From: Pseudomonas sp. AKS31
GTDB lineage: Bacteria > Pseudomonadota > Gammaproteobacteria > Pseudomonadales > Pseudomonadaceae
NCBI RefSeq assembly: GCF_023634765.1
Contig: NZ_JAMLFX010000003.1
Coordinates: 325,178-389,177 of the forward strand
Direction of reading: 5' to 3'
Length of the DNA stretch: 64,000 nt
Positions 55,106 to 64,000 of this stretch are shown here, in pieces. Numbering within the stretch: position 1 is the first letter of the stretch; every line of letters starts with the position of its first letter. A program made the translations under genes and the position numbers. Under the pieces are notes generated by a model. That model was given only the letters and a program-made list of their open reading frames with translations. It did not search any database and had not been told where the DNA came from.

Positions 55106-55621
55106 CGATTGCAGCATCCGCGAAGCCCTTTTCCACCATGGCCCCGTCATTGGGCGCTTGGTCTGTTCCCGTTCCACCACCATCAGCGGCACATCTTGCA
55201 ACCGTATCCACGGCTGATTATTCCAATGCAACAAACTCAACGTCATGTCCGGCCAACTGAGCAGGCTCAGGTGCGGGCGTTCGCTTGTGGTGGGGTGTTG
55301 GGCGTCGCGCAGGGTGGGGATGACCTGGTGGGTGAGCCATTCGCGCAGCGCGCGGTATTCGGGGCAGTAGTGGTAGACGAGGAGGGCGTAGATGCCGGAT
55401 TCGCTGATCAGCAGGGTATTTTCGATCTGGTTGTGGATCAGGGTTTTGCGGGTTTGGTATTGGTCGGGGTCGAGTTTTCGCAGCATGCGTTCGTTGAGGT
55501 AGATGTGCAGCAGGCGACTCAGGTCTCGGGCGCAGAACCAGGGTTGGTTCTGGATGAGAAGGGCGTGGAGGGGGAGTTTGTGGCGGGTGAAGATGCTAGG
55601 TGTCAGGTAGTTTTCGTCCAT
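55100..55621 (-). CDS. BRO-N domain antirepressor-like protein
   Basis: 173 aa. BRO N-terminal domain (about 8-110): FTRHKLPLHALLIQNQPWFCARDL, then LLHIYLNERMLRKLDPDQ, LLISESGIYALLVY and PEYRALREWLTHQVIPTLR. These are the features of phage antirepressors (Ant/KilA-like). The C-terminus (about 120-173) is short and not a recognised ANT or KilAC domain. No other phage gene is present. A C4-like RNA lies on the same strand just upstream, which matches the P1/P4 c4-ant layout and suggests RNA-level control. Confidence 0.8.
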   Translation of the reverse strand: MDENYLTPSIFTRHKLPLHALLIQNQPWFCARDLSRLLHIYLNERMLRKLDPDQYQTRKTLIHNQIENTLLISESGIYALLVYHYCPEYRALREWLTHQVIPTLRDAQHPTTSERPHLSLLSWPDMTLSLLHWNNQPWIRLQDVPLMVVEREQTKRPMTGPWWKRASRMLQSL

Positions 55622-55684
55622 GGTTCAGTTCTCGAATTCAAGTGAAGAAAACTGCTTCTGTTCGTCGCCAAACGAAAAGGGTGG

Positions 55685-55760
55685 CAGCTATGCGCGGGTT
55701 GGCGAACCGGTGAATTCGAAACCGGCAGACCCTGAGGTCTCCCACGCAAAGCCGCCATAA
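55685..55760 (-). ncRNA. C4-like antisense RNA upstream of the antirepressor gene
   Basis: The minus strand reads GGGAGACCTCAGGGTCTGCC, GGTTTCGAATTCACCGG and TTCGCCAACCCG, which I recognise as the conserved hairpins of phage C4 antisense RNAs. Two short parts can pair with the leader of the following gene. TGAATTCGA at 55711-55719 is the reverse complement of 55632-55640, and TTGGCGA at 55699-55705 is the reverse complement of 55665-55671. In phages P1/P7/P4 this pairing blocks ant translation. Identification is from memory of the motif. Confidence 0.6.
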
Positions 55761-55940
55761 CTCGTTGAGAGAAAAAACCTCTCTGTGAGTTTAGTTGCAT
55801 TGCGTCAAATTCGATCCAGGTCGCCAAACCCGGTGCTGAACATTCAGTATCGGGTGAGCTTAGAAACCTGGGCTTTTCGGCGCAATCGGACGGCGGTGGT
55901 GCAGGTTGTAGGACGTTGCCGGGATGGTTGAAGGGCTGGA

Positions 55941-55979
55941 GATCAAAAGATCGCAGCCTTCGGCAGCTCCTACAGGGGG
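55941..55979. repeat. Single REP unit of the GGCTGCGATC type
   Basis: AAAGATCGCAGCCTTCGGCAGCTCCTACAG, six bases downstream of the ubiK stop (minus strand). The rest of the gap 55761-55940 shows only a GAGAG...CTCTC hairpin (about 55767-55783). Confidence 0.75.
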
Positions 55980-55985
55980 CGCGGA

Positions 55986-56246
55986 TTATTCCGCGGGCGG
56001 TGTCAGCTTGGCTTCCATCTCGGCGACTTTGGCTTCGAGGCTTTCGAGGCGAGCGCGAGTGCGGGCCAGAACGACCATCTGACTATCAAATTCTTCGCGG
56101 CTGACCAGATCGAGTTTGCTGAAGGCACTCTGTAGCAGCATCTTGAACTGGCTTTCGATTTCGGCTTTCGGCAGCGGGGTGTCGCCGCTGAACAGGCGGG
56201 AGGCGGTGCCGCTCAGGGCGTCGAGGAAGTCTTTGGGCGCGAGCAT
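55986..56246 (-). CDS. ubiK: Ubiquinone biosynthesis accessory factor UbiK (BMFP)
   Basis: 86 aa. N-terminal helix MLAPKDFLDALSGTASRLF and a long C-terminal coiled coil (SREEFDSQMVVLARTRARLESLEAKVAEMEAKL) are the YqiC/BMFP signature. Trimeric membrane-associated protein that helps the aerobic ubiquinone hydroxylase complex. Divergent from glnK. Confidence 0.93.
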   Translation of the reverse strand: MLAPKDFLDALSGTASRLFSGDTPLPKAEIESQFKMLLQSAFSKLDLVSREEFDSQMVVLARTRARLESLEAKVAEMEAKLTPPAE

Positions 56247-56350
56247 GGTGGATGTCCTGGAAACAATGGCCGGCAGTGTATCACGCAGTGTCTATAGTCA
56301 ATCCTGTGGTCAGGGATGCACGCTTTTCGCGCAGGCGGACGGACGGCGAC

Positions 56351-56365
56351 GCACCGTTGTTGTGC
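56351..56365 (+). promoter_or_regulatory. NtrC-binding site
   Basis: GCAC-N7-GTGC (GCACCGTTGTTGTGC) fits the NtrC half-site spacing. A weaker copy GCAC-N7-GCGC is at 56318-56332. Both lie upstream of a sigma-54 promoter for glnK. Confidence 0.6.
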
Positions 56366-56440
56366 GTATCCGGATGGCGTTTTGCACGGGATGGCTTGCG
56401 GCAGCGGCCAAGGGATTGAAATCAGGGGATTTTGGCGAGA

Positions 56441-56456
56441 TGGCAAGGTTTCTGCT
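56441..56456 (+). promoter_or_regulatory. Sigma-54 promoter for glnK-amtB
   Basis: TGGCAAGGTTTCTGCT matches TGGCAC-N5-TTGC with GG and GC exactly ten bases apart. Predicted start near 56467, leaving a leader of about 190 bases before glnK. Confidence 0.65.
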
Positions 56457-56566
56457 TAGTCACCTTCGACCCATGCACTGATGCAGTCGCTGTGACGAAT
56501 GCAGTGCGGCAGACGGAGCGGGGAGTTTCGTCAGCAGCGGTTAGCTGGCGTCAGTCGGGCAGGTAA

Positions 56567-56998
<432 letters not shown>

Positions 56999-57036
56999 AA
57001 GCCGCCACAAACCCCAACGCCCCAGGAGAAAACAAT

Positions 57037-58374
57037 ATGACTCTGCGTAAATTCGCAGGGCTAGGAGCCCTGTTGTCCATCGTAATGCCCAGCCTCGCTA
57101 TGGCGGCAGACGAAGTGGCGGCCCCAGTCCTCAATTCCGGCGATACTGCCTGGATGCTCACCTCGACAGCCCTCGTGCTGTTCATGACCATCCCCGGCCT
57201 GGCGCTGTTCTACGGCGGCATGGTTCGCTCCAAAAACATTCTTTCCGTGATGATGCAGTGCTTCGCCATTACCGGTCTGATCAGCATCCTGTGGGTCATT
57301 TATGGCTACAGCATTGCGTTCGACACCACCGGCATGGAGCAGGGCGTCGTCAATTTCAACTCGTTCTTCGGCGGCATGGGCAAGGCGTTCCTCGCCGGTG
57401 TCACGCCTTCAAGCCTGACCGGCCCTGCGGCGCTGTTCCCTGAAGCGGTGTTCATCACCTTCCAGATGACCTTCGCGATCATCACCCCGGCGCTGATCGT
57501 CGGTGCGTTCGCTGAGCGGATGAAGTTCTCCGCGATGCTGATCTTCATGGGCATCTGGTTCACCCTGGTTTATGCACCGATCGCGCACATGGTCTGGTCC
57601 GGCAACGGCGGCCTGATGTGGGACTGGGGCGTGCTCGACTTCGCGGGCGGCACCGTGGTGCACATCAATGCCGGTGTGGCCGGTCTGATTGCCTGCCTGG
57701 TACTGGGCAAGCGCAAAGGCTTCCCGACCACCCCGATGGCCCCGCACAATCTCGGTTACACCCTGATGGGCGCGGCCATGCTGTGGGTCGGCTGGTTCGG
57801 CTTTAACGCCGGTTCCGCTGCTGCGGCCAACGGCACCGCTGGCATGGCGATGCTGGTCACTCAGATCGCTACCGCTGCCGCCGCACTGGGCTGGATGTTT
57901 GCCGAGTGGATCACCCACGGCAAGCCAAGTGCACTGGGCATCGCCTCGGGTGTGGTTGCCGGTCTGGTGGCAATTACTCCGGCTGCTGGCACCGTGGGCC
58001 CGATGGGCGCCCTGGTGATCGGTCTGGCGGCGGGCGTGGTGTGCTTCTTCTGCGCCACCACCCTGAAACGCAAACTCGGTTATGACGATTCCCTGGACGC
58101 GTTCGGCGTACACGGTATCGGCGGTATCCTCGGCGCGATCCTTACCGGCGTATTCGCTGCGCCGGCTCTGGGTGGCTTCGGCACCGTTACCGATATCGGC
58201 GCGCAGGTCTGGATTCAGATCAAAGGCGTTGGTTTCACGGTGATCTACACTGCGATCGTCACCTTCATCATCCTCAAGGTCCTGGACGCTGTGATGGGTC
58301 TGCGTGTGACCGAGGAAGAAGAATCGGTAGGCCTCGATCTGGCACAACACAACGAACGCGGCTACAACCTGTAA
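57037..58374 (+). CDS. amtB: Ammonium transporter AmtB
   Basis: 445 aa. Signal peptide MTLRKFAGLGALLSIVMPSLAMA, then eleven membrane helices. Conserved FYGGMVRSKNILSVMMQ (about 65-81), WDWGVLDFAGGTVVHINAG (about 194-212, first pore His) and DAFGVHGIGGILGAILTG (about 351-368, second pore His). Trimeric channel for NH4+/NH3, closed by GlnK binding when nitrogen is plentiful. Cotranscribed with glnK, 38 bp apart. Confidence 0.97.
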   Translation: MTLRKFAGLGALLSIVMPSLAMAADEVAAPVLNSGDTAWMLTSTALVLFMTIPGLALFYGGMVRSKNILSVMMQCFAITGLISILWVIYGYSIAFDTTGMEQGVVNFNSFFGGMGKAFLAGVTPSSLTGPAALFPEAVFITFQMTFAIITPALIVGAFAERMKFSAMLIFMGIWFTLVYAPIAHMVWSGNGGLMWDWGVLDFAGGTVVHINAGVAGLIACLVLGKRKGFPTTPMAPHNLGYTLMGAAMLWVGWFGFNAGSAAAANGTAGMAMLVTQIATAAAALGWMFAEWITHGKPSALGIASGVVAGLVAITPAAGTVGPMGALVIGLAAGVVCFFCATTLKRKLGYDDSLDAFGVHGIGGILGAILTGVFAAPALGGFGTVTDIGAQVWIQIKGVGFTVIYTAIVTFIILKVLDAVMGLRVTEEEESVGLDLAQHNERGYNL

Positions 58375-58384
58375 GTACGCGCAG

Positions 58385-58418
58385 CAAAAAACTTGCCCGG
58401 TTCGCCGGGCATTTTTTT
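58385..58418 (+). terminator. Intrinsic terminator after amtB
   Basis: GCCCGG-TTCG-CCGGGC flanked by AAAAAA and TTTTTTT. Confidence 0.9.
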
Positions 58419-58589
58419 GTCTGGAGTTTGTCGCAGAGAGAGCAGCTGAAAGGATTTTTCGTACGTCTTTGGTCGTGTTTACGACGGGCGTTTTTCTGCG
58501 GGCAATGGCTTACATCATTGCAGGATTATTAGGGCCTTTGTTTTTTCCCAGAGCGCGCTAGAATGCGCCCCGAACGTGCGGAGAACTGT

Positions 58590-59015
58590 ATGTGGCAACA
58601 GACTCTGATAACCCTGCGGGCACGGCCCCGGGGCTTTCATCTGGTAACGGACGAGTTGCTCGCCGGGCTGCCTGAACTCAAGGCATGCCGGGTCGGTCTG
58701 TTGCATTTGTGGCTGCAGCATACCTCGGCGTCGTTGACCATCAACGAGAACGCCGATCCGGCGGTACGTCGCGACTTCGAACGATTTTTCAATCGTCTGA
58801 TCCCACAAGGAACAGACGGCTATGAGCATAACGACGAAGGCCTGGACGACCTCCCGGCGCACTTCAAGGCCAGCGTGCTTGGCTGCCAGATCAGTCTGCC
58901 GGTTTCGGCAGGTCGCCTGGCACTGGGAACCTGGCAAGGCGTTTATCTGGGCGAGCACCGTGATCATGGCGGTGCCCGAAAAGTCCTCGCCACCTTGCAC
59001 GGTGAAGGGGCATAA
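58590..59015 (+). CDS. yjbQ: YjbQ (UPF0047) family protein
   Basis: 141 aa from the ATG at 58590 ([20 protein letters not shown]). The UPF0047 fold is marked by [28 protein letters not shown] (about 42-69) and [16 protein letters not shown]. Some members have low thiamin-phosphate synthase activity; the physiological role is unknown. Confidence 0.93.
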   Translation: MWQQTLITLRARPRGFHLVTDELLAGLPELKACRVGLLHLWLQHTSASLTINENADPAVRRDFERFFNRLIPQGTDGYEHNDEGLDDLPAHFKASVLGCQISLPVSAGRLALGTWQGVYLGEHRDHGGARKVLATLHGEGA

Positions 59016-59117
59016 ACCGTTGGTCACCAATGGTTACTGATTTTTTAACGGCGACTTTCGACAGTCGCCAAAGCTGGTCTATAACTAATCTGCTTTTCGC
59101 AAGTCATGAGGTAGAAC

Positions 59118-59444
59118 ATGAGCGACGATGATCTGGAAAACGACGACCTCGAAGTAGGCGACGAAGACGAGGCCGAGGAAGGCCTGGAAGCAGCAGCGGA
59201 AGACGTTGCTGACGACGATGGCGGTGACGATACGCCGGCCCCGGCTGCCAAAGGCAAAGCCAAGGCTGCGGTGTCGGTAGACGAATTGCCGAGCATCGAA
59301 GCCAAGAACAAGGAGCGCGACGCCCTGGCCAAGGCCATGGAAGAGTTCCTGTCGCGTGGCGGAAAAGTGCAGGAAGTGGAGGCCAATGTGGTCGCCGATC
59401 CGCCGAAGAAGCCGGACAACAAGTACGGCAGCCGCCCTATCTGA
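59118..59444 (+). CDS. sutA: Transcription regulator SutA
   Basis: 108 aa, very acidic and probably disordered: the first 40 residues are mostly Asp/Glu (MSDDDLENDDLEVGDEDEAE). A Lys/Ala linker and a conserved core with SVDELPSIEAKNKERDALAKAMEEFLSRGGKV (about 51-82) follow, then VVADPPKKPDNKYGSRPI. SutA binds RNA polymerase and boosts ribosomal and other promoters during slow growth in P. aeruginosa. Highly conserved in Pseudomonas. Confidence 0.9.
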   Translation: MSDDDLENDDLEVGDEDEAEEGLEAAAEDVADDDGGDDTPAPAAKGKAKAAVSVDELPSIEAKNKERDALAKAMEEFLSRGGKVQEVEANVVADPPKKPDNKYGSRPI

Positions 59445-59463
59445 GGCGTGCCGCTGGCTTACT

Positions 59464-59494
59464 GAAAAAGCCCGCCGTCGCTGCGGGCTTTTTC
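59464..59494 (+). terminator. Intrinsic terminator after sutA
   Basis: AAAAAGCCCGC-CGTC-GCTGCGGGCTTTTT, about 20 bases after the stop. Confidence 0.88.
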
Positions 59495-59531
59495 ATGGGT
59501 GAAATAAAATACCTGAAGTGAAACATAAACC

Positions 59532-59622
59532 CTGTGGGAGCGGGCTTGCCCGCGATGGGGTCGGATCAGTCACATTGACGTTGAATGTGCCGGCCTCATC
59601 GCTGGCAAGCCAGCTCCCACAG
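59532..59622. repeat. REP pair (mixed types)
   Basis: A GGGAGCGGGCTTGCCCGCGAT unit faces an ATCGCTGGCAAGCCAGCTCCCACA unit, the same combination as at 41676. Confidence 0.85.
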
Positions 59623-59633
59623 GTTTTCAGGTG

Positions 59634-60341
59634 TCAGGTGGAAGTGGCATTCCAGCGGGCAAGCACCGCTGGCAAATCGCTCAGGCTACGAATCTCGGCA
59701 TCCGGCAGGCGATCCGCTTCCCAGGCTTTCCCCGTCGGGTTGAACCAGATCGCCCGCAACCCGGCCTGCTGTGCGCCGGCAATGTCATCGCCCGGATGAT
59801 CACCGATATGCACGGCGGTTTCGGCCGTAGCGCCACCGCGCTGCAACGCCTCATGAAACAGTCGCGCATCCGGTTTGGCGATGCCGATATCTTCCGCGCA
59901 CAGCGCAAACTTGAAGTAATCCGCCAGACCCAAACGGCGCACATCGGCATTGCCATTGGTGACCACGCCAAGCGCATAGTGATTGGCGAGGATCTCCAGC
60001 ACTGGCTCGACTTCAGGAAACACTTCGATCTGATGCCGCGCATGCAGAAATACTTCAAAACCCTTGTCTGCCAGGTCGGTTGCTTCGCCATGGGCATAGC
60101 CGGCGTCCTCCATCGCATGGAACAACACCCGCCGACGTAGTGCGCTGATGCGGTGTTTCAGCCCCGGCTCATTAGCCAGCACGCGCTCACGAATTGCCCA
60201 CAAATGCTCCACCGGCACCGCGCCCAGATTCGGCGCGTGTTCGCTCAGCCATTCGCGCAATACCGCTTCGGCGCTGACGATCACCGGCGCGGTGTCCCAC
60301 AAGGTGTCGTCGAGGTCGAAGGTGATCAACTGGATGCTCAT
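59634..60341 (-). CDS. HAD-superfamily hydrolase (YigB-like)
   Basis: 235 aa. Motif [13 protein letters not shown] (about 6-17, nucleophile Asp9), motif II VVTNG (about 126-130), motif III Lys in [10 protein letters not shown] (about 153-162), and motif [19 protein letters not shown] (about 176-192). Probably dephosphorylates a small phosphorylated metabolite, as E. coli YigB does with FMN. Its start overlaps the xerC stop by four bases, so it ends the lysA-dapF-DUF484-xerC operon. Confidence 0.93.
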   Translation of the reverse strand: MSIQLITFDLDDTLWDTAPVIVSAEAVLREWLSEHAPNLGAVPVEHLWAIRERVLANEPGLKHRISALRRRVLFHAMEDAGYAHGEATDLADKGFEVFLHARHQIEVFPEVEPVLEILANHYALGVVTNGNADVRRLGLADYFKFALCAEDIGIAKPDARLFHEALQRGGATAETAVHIGDHPGDDIAGAQQAGLRAIWFNPTGKAWEADRLPDAEIRSLSDLPAVLARWNATST

Positions 60342-61237
60342 GAATCGTCGCCTTTCATGCGTTTGGCCCGTGGGTGGGCGCTGTCGTAGACCGCCGCCAG
60401 GTGCTGGAAGTCCAGGTGGGTGTAGATCTGCGTGGTCTTGATGTCGGAGTGGCCGAGCAATTCCTGCACCGCGCGCAGATCCTGCGAAGACTCCAGCAGG
60501 TGGCTGGCAAAGGAGTGCCGCAGCATGTGCGGGTGCAGGTTCTGCCCCAGTTCGCGTTCGCCGGCCAGTTTCACTCGTACCTGAATCGCTCGTGGGCCGA
60601 GGCGCCGGCCTTGCTGGCTGACGAACACGGCGTCATCCGCCGGATTGGTCATCGCCCGTAACGGCAGCCACTGTTCCAGTGCTTCGCGGGCCTTTTTACC
60701 CACCGGTAGCAGGCGGGTTTTACTGCCCTTGCCGAGCACTTGGACCATGCCGTCGGCGAGGTCGAGTTGATCAAGATTGAGCCCGGTCAGTTCGGAAAGG
60801 CGCAGGCCGGAGGAGTAGAACAACTCCAGAATCGCCTGATCGCGCCGCGCAAGAAAATCATCCTCGACTGCCCCTTCAAGCAGTTGCAGTGCGCGGTCGG
60901 TATCGAGGGTTTTCGGCAGGCGCCGTTCGCCCTTCGGCGGTGCCAGACCGGTCGCCGGATCGTGGTCGCAAAGGCCTTCGCGATTGAGATAGTGGTAAAG
61001 CCCGCGTACTGCCGAGAGTAGGCGGGCGAGGCTGCGCGAGGATTGGCCTTGCGCATGCAGGCGGGCGATCAGGCTGCGCAGGCGCTGAATGTCCAGCGCC
61101 GCCCAACTGCCGATGTTTTGCTTCACGCACCAGCCGAGGACTTTATCGAGGTCGCGGCGGTAGGCCGACAGCGTGTGCGGCGACACCTGTCGCTCACTGC
61201 GCAGGTGTTCGCAGTAAGCGTCCAGTTGCCGTTCCAT
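60338..61237 (-). CDS. xerC: Tyrosine recombinase XerC
   Basis: 299 aa. Catalytic residues visible: Arg in [12 protein letters not shown] (about 145-156), Lys in [12 protein letters not shown] (about 171-182), H-x-x-R in [13 protein letters not shown] (about 239-251), His in [14 protein letters not shown] (about 266-279) with nucleophile Tyr. With XerD it resolves chromosome dimers at dif. N-terminal SAM-like core-binding domain at about 1-90. Two bases after the DUF484 gene. Confidence 0.96.
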   Translation of the reverse strand: MERQLDAYCEHLRSERQVSPHTLSAYRRDLDKVLGWCVKQNIGSWAALDIQRLRSLIARLHAQGQSSRSLARLLSAVRGLYHYLNREGLCDHDPATGLAPPKGERRLPKTLDTDRALQLLEGAVEDDFLARRDQAILELFYSSGLRLSELTGLNLDQLDLADGMVQVLGKGSKTRLLPVGKKAREALEQWLPLRAMTNPADDAVFVSQQGRRLGPRAIQVRVKLAGERELGQNLHPHMLRHSFASHLLESSQDLRAVQELLGHSDIKTTQIYTHLDFQHLAAVYDSAHPRAKRMKGDDS

Positions 61238-61239
61238 GC

Positions 61240-61965
61240 TCAGCGTACCGAGCGCAGGGAGCTGTTGACCCGTGGCAGCACGCGGCCCATGACTTCGGCT
61301 ATGTAGCTGAGGAACAGCGTACCCACCGAACTCTTGTAGTGCTGCGGATCACGGCTGGCGATCGCCAGAATGCCGTGGATGCCTTGATGGCTGACCGCGA
61401 CCACGGCGGTGGAACCGATCTGCTTGCGCTGATCTTCGCCAAACAGGAAGTCCAGCTCATGCTCGCGCAAGCTGCCGCTGACGCTTTTGCCTTCGGTGAG
61501 CAAACCGCCGATGGCGACTTGTGCGTCGGCGTGGCTGACCCAACGACCGACCGGCGCCGGGTTGTCACCGAGCAGGATCAGGCTGACGAAGGGCACCTGA
61601 AAATCCTGACGCAGACTGTCTTCGACGCTGATCACCACGTCCTCGAGGCTGGCGGCGTCCATCAGGGACAGAATGAGCCGGCGAGTCTTGTCGAACAGGC
61701 GATCGTTGTCGCGGGCGACATCCATCAACTGCGAGAGGCGATGGCGCATCTCGATGTTGCGGTCGCGCAGGATGGTCATTTGCCGCTCGACCAAGGACAC
61801 GGTGTCACCGCGTCGGTGGGGAATACGCAGGGCGGGCAGCAGTTCTTCGTGCTCGACGAAGAAGTCCGGATGAGCCTCCAGGTATGCGGCAACCGCTGCC
61901 GCCTCCAGGCTCTCGGACGCTGATTCGTCGGACTGTCGGGCGGGTACCTGAGGCTTATCGGTCAT
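61240..61965 (-). CDS. DUF484 (GAF-like) family protein
   Basis: 241 aa. The N-terminal segment [39 protein letters not shown] (about 25-65) is diagnostic for DUF484; a GAF-like domain follows (about 95-230). The order dapF-DUF484-xerC-HAD is widely conserved in gammaproteobacteria, but its function is not known. Confidence 0.93.
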   Translation of the reverse strand: MTDKPQVPARQSDESASESLEAAAVAAYLEAHPDFFVEHEELLPALRIPHRRGDTVSLVERQMTILRDRNIEMRHRLSQLMDVARDNDRLFDKTRRLILSLMDAASLEDVVISVEDSLRQDFQVPFVSLILLGDNPAPVGRWVSHADAQVAIGGLLTEGKSVSGSLREHELDFLFGEDQRKQIGSTAVVAVSHQGIHGILAIASRDPQHYKSSVGTLFLSYIAEVMGRVLPRVNSSLRSVR

Positions 61966-61978
61966 GGTTTCTGCTCAC

Positions 61979-62809
61979 TCAAAGACGTACTTGTCCTTCG
62001 TATACACGCACTGCCGGACCGGTCATCAGCACCGGTTGGCCAGGGCCAGCCCATTCAATGGACAGACGCCCGCCGGGCAGGTCGATCAATAGCGGCGAAT
62101 CCATCCACCCCTGGCTGATTGCAGCGACAGCCGCTGCACACGCGCCGGTGCCGCAGGCCTGGGTTTCCCCAGCGCCACGTTCCCACACGCGCAGCTGCGC
62201 GCGGTTGCGGTCGATGACCTGGAGAAAACCGACATTGACCCGCGCCGGGAAGCGCGGATGGTGTTCGATTTTCGGCCCCAGCTCATGCACCGGTGCACTG
62301 TTGATGTCCTGTACGCGCAACACCGCGTGGGGGTTGCCCATCGACACGGCGGCGAGTTCGACCGTGGTGCCGTCGACTTCCAGCTGATAGCTGCTGGCCT
62401 GCGCCGGCGCTTCGAACGGAATGTCCGCCGGCACCAGACGCGGGGCGCCCATGTTCACGCCGATCTGGCCGTCGTTACGCACGTCCAGCTCGATGATGCC
62501 ACCCTTGGTTTCGACGCGGATCTGCCGTTTGGCGGTCAGACGCTTGTCGAGCACGAAGCGCGCGAAGCAGCGTGCACCGTTGCCGCACTGCTCGACTTCC
62601 GAACCATCGGAATTGAAGATCCGGTAACGGAAGTCCACGTCCGGATTGCTCGGCGCTTCAACAATCAGCAACTGGTCGAAACCGATGCCGGTGTGCCGGT
62701 CGCCCCATTGCTTGGCGTGCTTGGGCTGAATATGCGCGTGCTGGCTGACCAGGTCGAGAACCATGAAGTCATTGCCCAGGCCGTGCATTTTGGTAAAACG
62801 CAGCAGCAT
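61979..62809 (-). CDS. dapF: Diaminopimelate epimerase
   Basis: 276 aa. PLP-free racemase acting on LL-/meso-diaminopimelate in lysine and cell-wall synthesis. Both catalytic cysteines are present: [14 protein letters not shown] (first at about 73) and [16 protein letters not shown] (second at about 219). N-terminus [18 protein letters not shown] is canonical. Three bases after lysA. Confidence 0.97.
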   Translation of the reverse strand: MLLRFTKMHGLGNDFMVLDLVSQHAHIQPKHAKQWGDRHTGIGFDQLLIVEAPSNPDVDFRYRIFNSDGSEVEQCGNGARCFARFVLDKRLTAKRQIRVETKGGIIELDVRNDGQIGVNMGAPRLVPADIPFEAPAQASSYQLEVDGTTVELAAVSMGNPHAVLRVQDINSAPVHELGPKIEHHPRFPARVNVGFLQVIDRNRAQLRVWERGAGETQACGTGACAAAVAAISQGWMDSPLLIDLPGGRLSIEWAGPGQPVLMTGPAVRVYEGQVRL

Positions 62810-62812
62810 GGG

Positions 62813-64000
62813 TTACTCCGGCAGCAGGCTTTCGCCGGCAAACAGCTCGGCCACGGTTTCGCGGCGGCGCACTTCAAAAACCTGATCACCGTCTACCAGC
62901 ACCTCGGCAGCACGGCCGCGGGTGTTGTAGTTGGAACTCATCACAAAACCGTAGGCCCCGGCCGAGTGCACGGCCAGCAAGTCGCCTTCTTCCAGCGCCA
63001 GTTCACGGTCCTTGGCGAGGAAATCACCGGTTTCGCAGATCGGCCCGACGATGTCGTATTTGCGCGCAGCGGTGCCACGCGGTTTGACCGCCGTGACGTC
63101 CATCCATGCCTGATACAGCGCCGGGCGGATCAGGTCGTTCATCGCCGCATCGACGATGGCGAAGTCTTTGTGTTCGGTGTGCTTGAGGTATTCGACCTGG
63201 GTCAGCAGTACGCCGCCGTTGGCGACGATGAAGCGGCCCGGCTCGAACACCAGCGCCAGATCACGCCCGTTCAAGCGCTCGCGCACAGCCTTGATGTAAT
63301 CGGCAGCCAATGGCGGCTCTTCATCGCGATAACGCACGCCCAAGCCACCACCGAGGTCGATGTGGCGCAGGTGAATGCCGCAATCGCCGAGGCGATCGAC
63401 CAGATCGAGCAGGCGATCCAGCGCGTCAATGAACGGCGGCAGGGTGGTGAGTTGCGAACCGATGTGGCAGTCAACGCCGACCACTTCCAGGTTCGGCAGA
63501 TGCGCGGCGCGCACATACACGTCTTCGGCGTCGGCAATGGCGATGCCGAACTTGTTCTCTTTGAGACCGGTGGAAATGTACGGGTGGGTGCCGGCATCGA
63601 CGTCCGGGTTCACGCGCAGCGAAACCGGGGCGCGGACACCCAGCTCGGCGGCAACTACTTGCAGGCGTTCGAGCTCGTCGGTGGATTCGACGTTGAAGCA
63701 GTGCACGCCGACTTCGAGGGCGCGACGCATGTCGTCACGGGTCTTGCCGACACCGGAGAAGACGATCTTGTCAGCGCTGCCGCCAGCGGCCAGCACACGC
63801 TCCAGTTCACCACGGGAGACGATGTCGAAACCGGCGCCGAGACGGGCCAGGACATCCAGTACGCCGAGGTTGGAGTTGGCTTTGACGGCAAAGCAGACCA
63901 GGTGCGGCATGCCGGCCAGCGCATCGGCGTAGGCCAGATATTGGGCTTCGATATGCGCGCGGGAGTAAACATAGGTGGGCGTGCCGAAACGGTCGGCGAT
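62813..64000 (-). CDS. lysA: Diaminopimelate decarboxylase (5' end outside window)
   Basis: 395 residues visible; the start codon lies beyond the right edge, since the frame continues through 64000 with IADRFGTPTYVYSRAHIEAQ. PLP Lys is in VCFAVKANSNLGVL. GLKENKFGI, HIGSQLT, the glycine-rich DLGGGLGVRY, EPGRFIVA and CETGDFLAKDR are all recognised fold III decarboxylase motifs. Final step of lysine synthesis: meso-DAP to L-lysine. First of the lysA-dapF-DUF484-xerC-HAD operon. Confidence 0.96.
   Translation of the reverse strand: MADRFGTPTYVYSRAHIEAQYLAYADALAGMPHLVCFAVKANSNLGVLDVLARLGAGFDIVSRGELERVLAAGGSADKIVFSGVGKTRDDMRRALEVGVHCFNVESTDELERLQVVAAELGVRAPVSLRVNPDVDAGTHPYISTGLKENKFGIAIADAEDVYVRAAHLPNLEVVGVDCHIGSQLTTLPPFIDALDRLLDLVDRLGDCGIHLRHIDLGGGLGVRYRDEEPPLAADYIKAVRERLNGRDLALVFEPGRFIVANGGVLLTQVEYLKHTEHKDFAIVDAAMNDLIRPALYQAWMDVTAVKPRGTAARKYDIVGPICETGDFLAKDRELALEEGDLLAVHSAGAYGFVMSSNYNTRGRAAEVLVDGDQVFEVRRRETVAELFAGESLLPE

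Noticed and set aside
55603-55827. 74-codon minus-strand frame overlapping the C4-like RNA
   Set aside because: Similar Arg/Pro-rich frames are typical by-products of C4-type RNA hairpins; the RNA reading explains the conserved motifs better than a protein does.

Overview
The window is chromosomal DNA of a Pseudomonas, most likely of the fluorescens group. Crc, SutA, the dadA-alr catabolic pair, the rph/pyrE/crc, dut-coaBC-radC-rpmBG and glnK-amtB neighbourhoods, and high-GC codon use all fit. From memory, the gene order follows the PA5277-PA5340 stretch of P. aeruginosa PAO1 in reverse. At least thirteen intergenic REP elements of the types common in fluorescens-group pseudomonads support the same placement.

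Layout. 1-1369: exbB-exbD (energy for TonB). 1558-3296: an SDR-fold protein and a lipoprotein. 3366-7861: the minus-strand run yicC-gmk-(terminator)-rpoZ-spoT-ridA (nucleotide and stringent-response functions). 8130-12408: rph, a DUF4870 membrane protein, gltS, crc and pyrE. 12558-16851: argB, algC, dut and coaBC. 16987-20232: radC, a peptide-binding protein and rpmB-rpmG. 20440-29303: amine and aldehyde metabolism (cupin, kauB-like dehydrogenase, MFS, PLD lipoprotein, MocR regulator with a divergent DUF1127 gene, FAD amine oxidase, YkgJ protein). 29391-33468: D-/L-alanine catabolism (lrp, dadA, a RidA paralogue, alr, an XRE-cupin regulator). 33638-34066: cytochrome c5. 39737-54073: acetyl-CoA hydrolase, xpt, rep, a c-di-GMP phosphodiesterase-like protein, MATE, LysR, a chemoreceptor, a DUF4432 protein and yifB/comM. 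54464-55985: a small decayed/phage-like patch. 55986-64000: ubiK, glnK-amtB, yjbQ, sutA and the operon lysA-dapF-DUF484-xerC-HAD.

The accessory region of most interest is 34122-39660, an AT-rich block inserted between two housekeeping genes. It encodes a six-cysteine candidate RiPP precursor peptide, a LanM-like protein, two six-helix ABC-exporter membrane subunits without nucleotide-binding domains, and a separate AAA/ABC-type ATPase. All lie on the minus strand, and the last four genes are translationally coupled. The LanM-like protein (851 aa) keeps the N-terminal helical part, the R-x5-T elimination motif and a LanC-like C-terminus. It appears to lack the roughly 130-residue kinase core of the dehydratase, and it has Ser in place of the first zinc cysteine of the cyclase. 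It therefore looks like an altered lanthipeptide system, possibly a new one, rather than a standard class II cluster.

A second unusual item is a stand-alone BRO-N antirepressor-like gene (55100-55621) preceded by what looks like a phage P1/P4-type C4 antisense RNA, next to a broken higA antitoxin gene.
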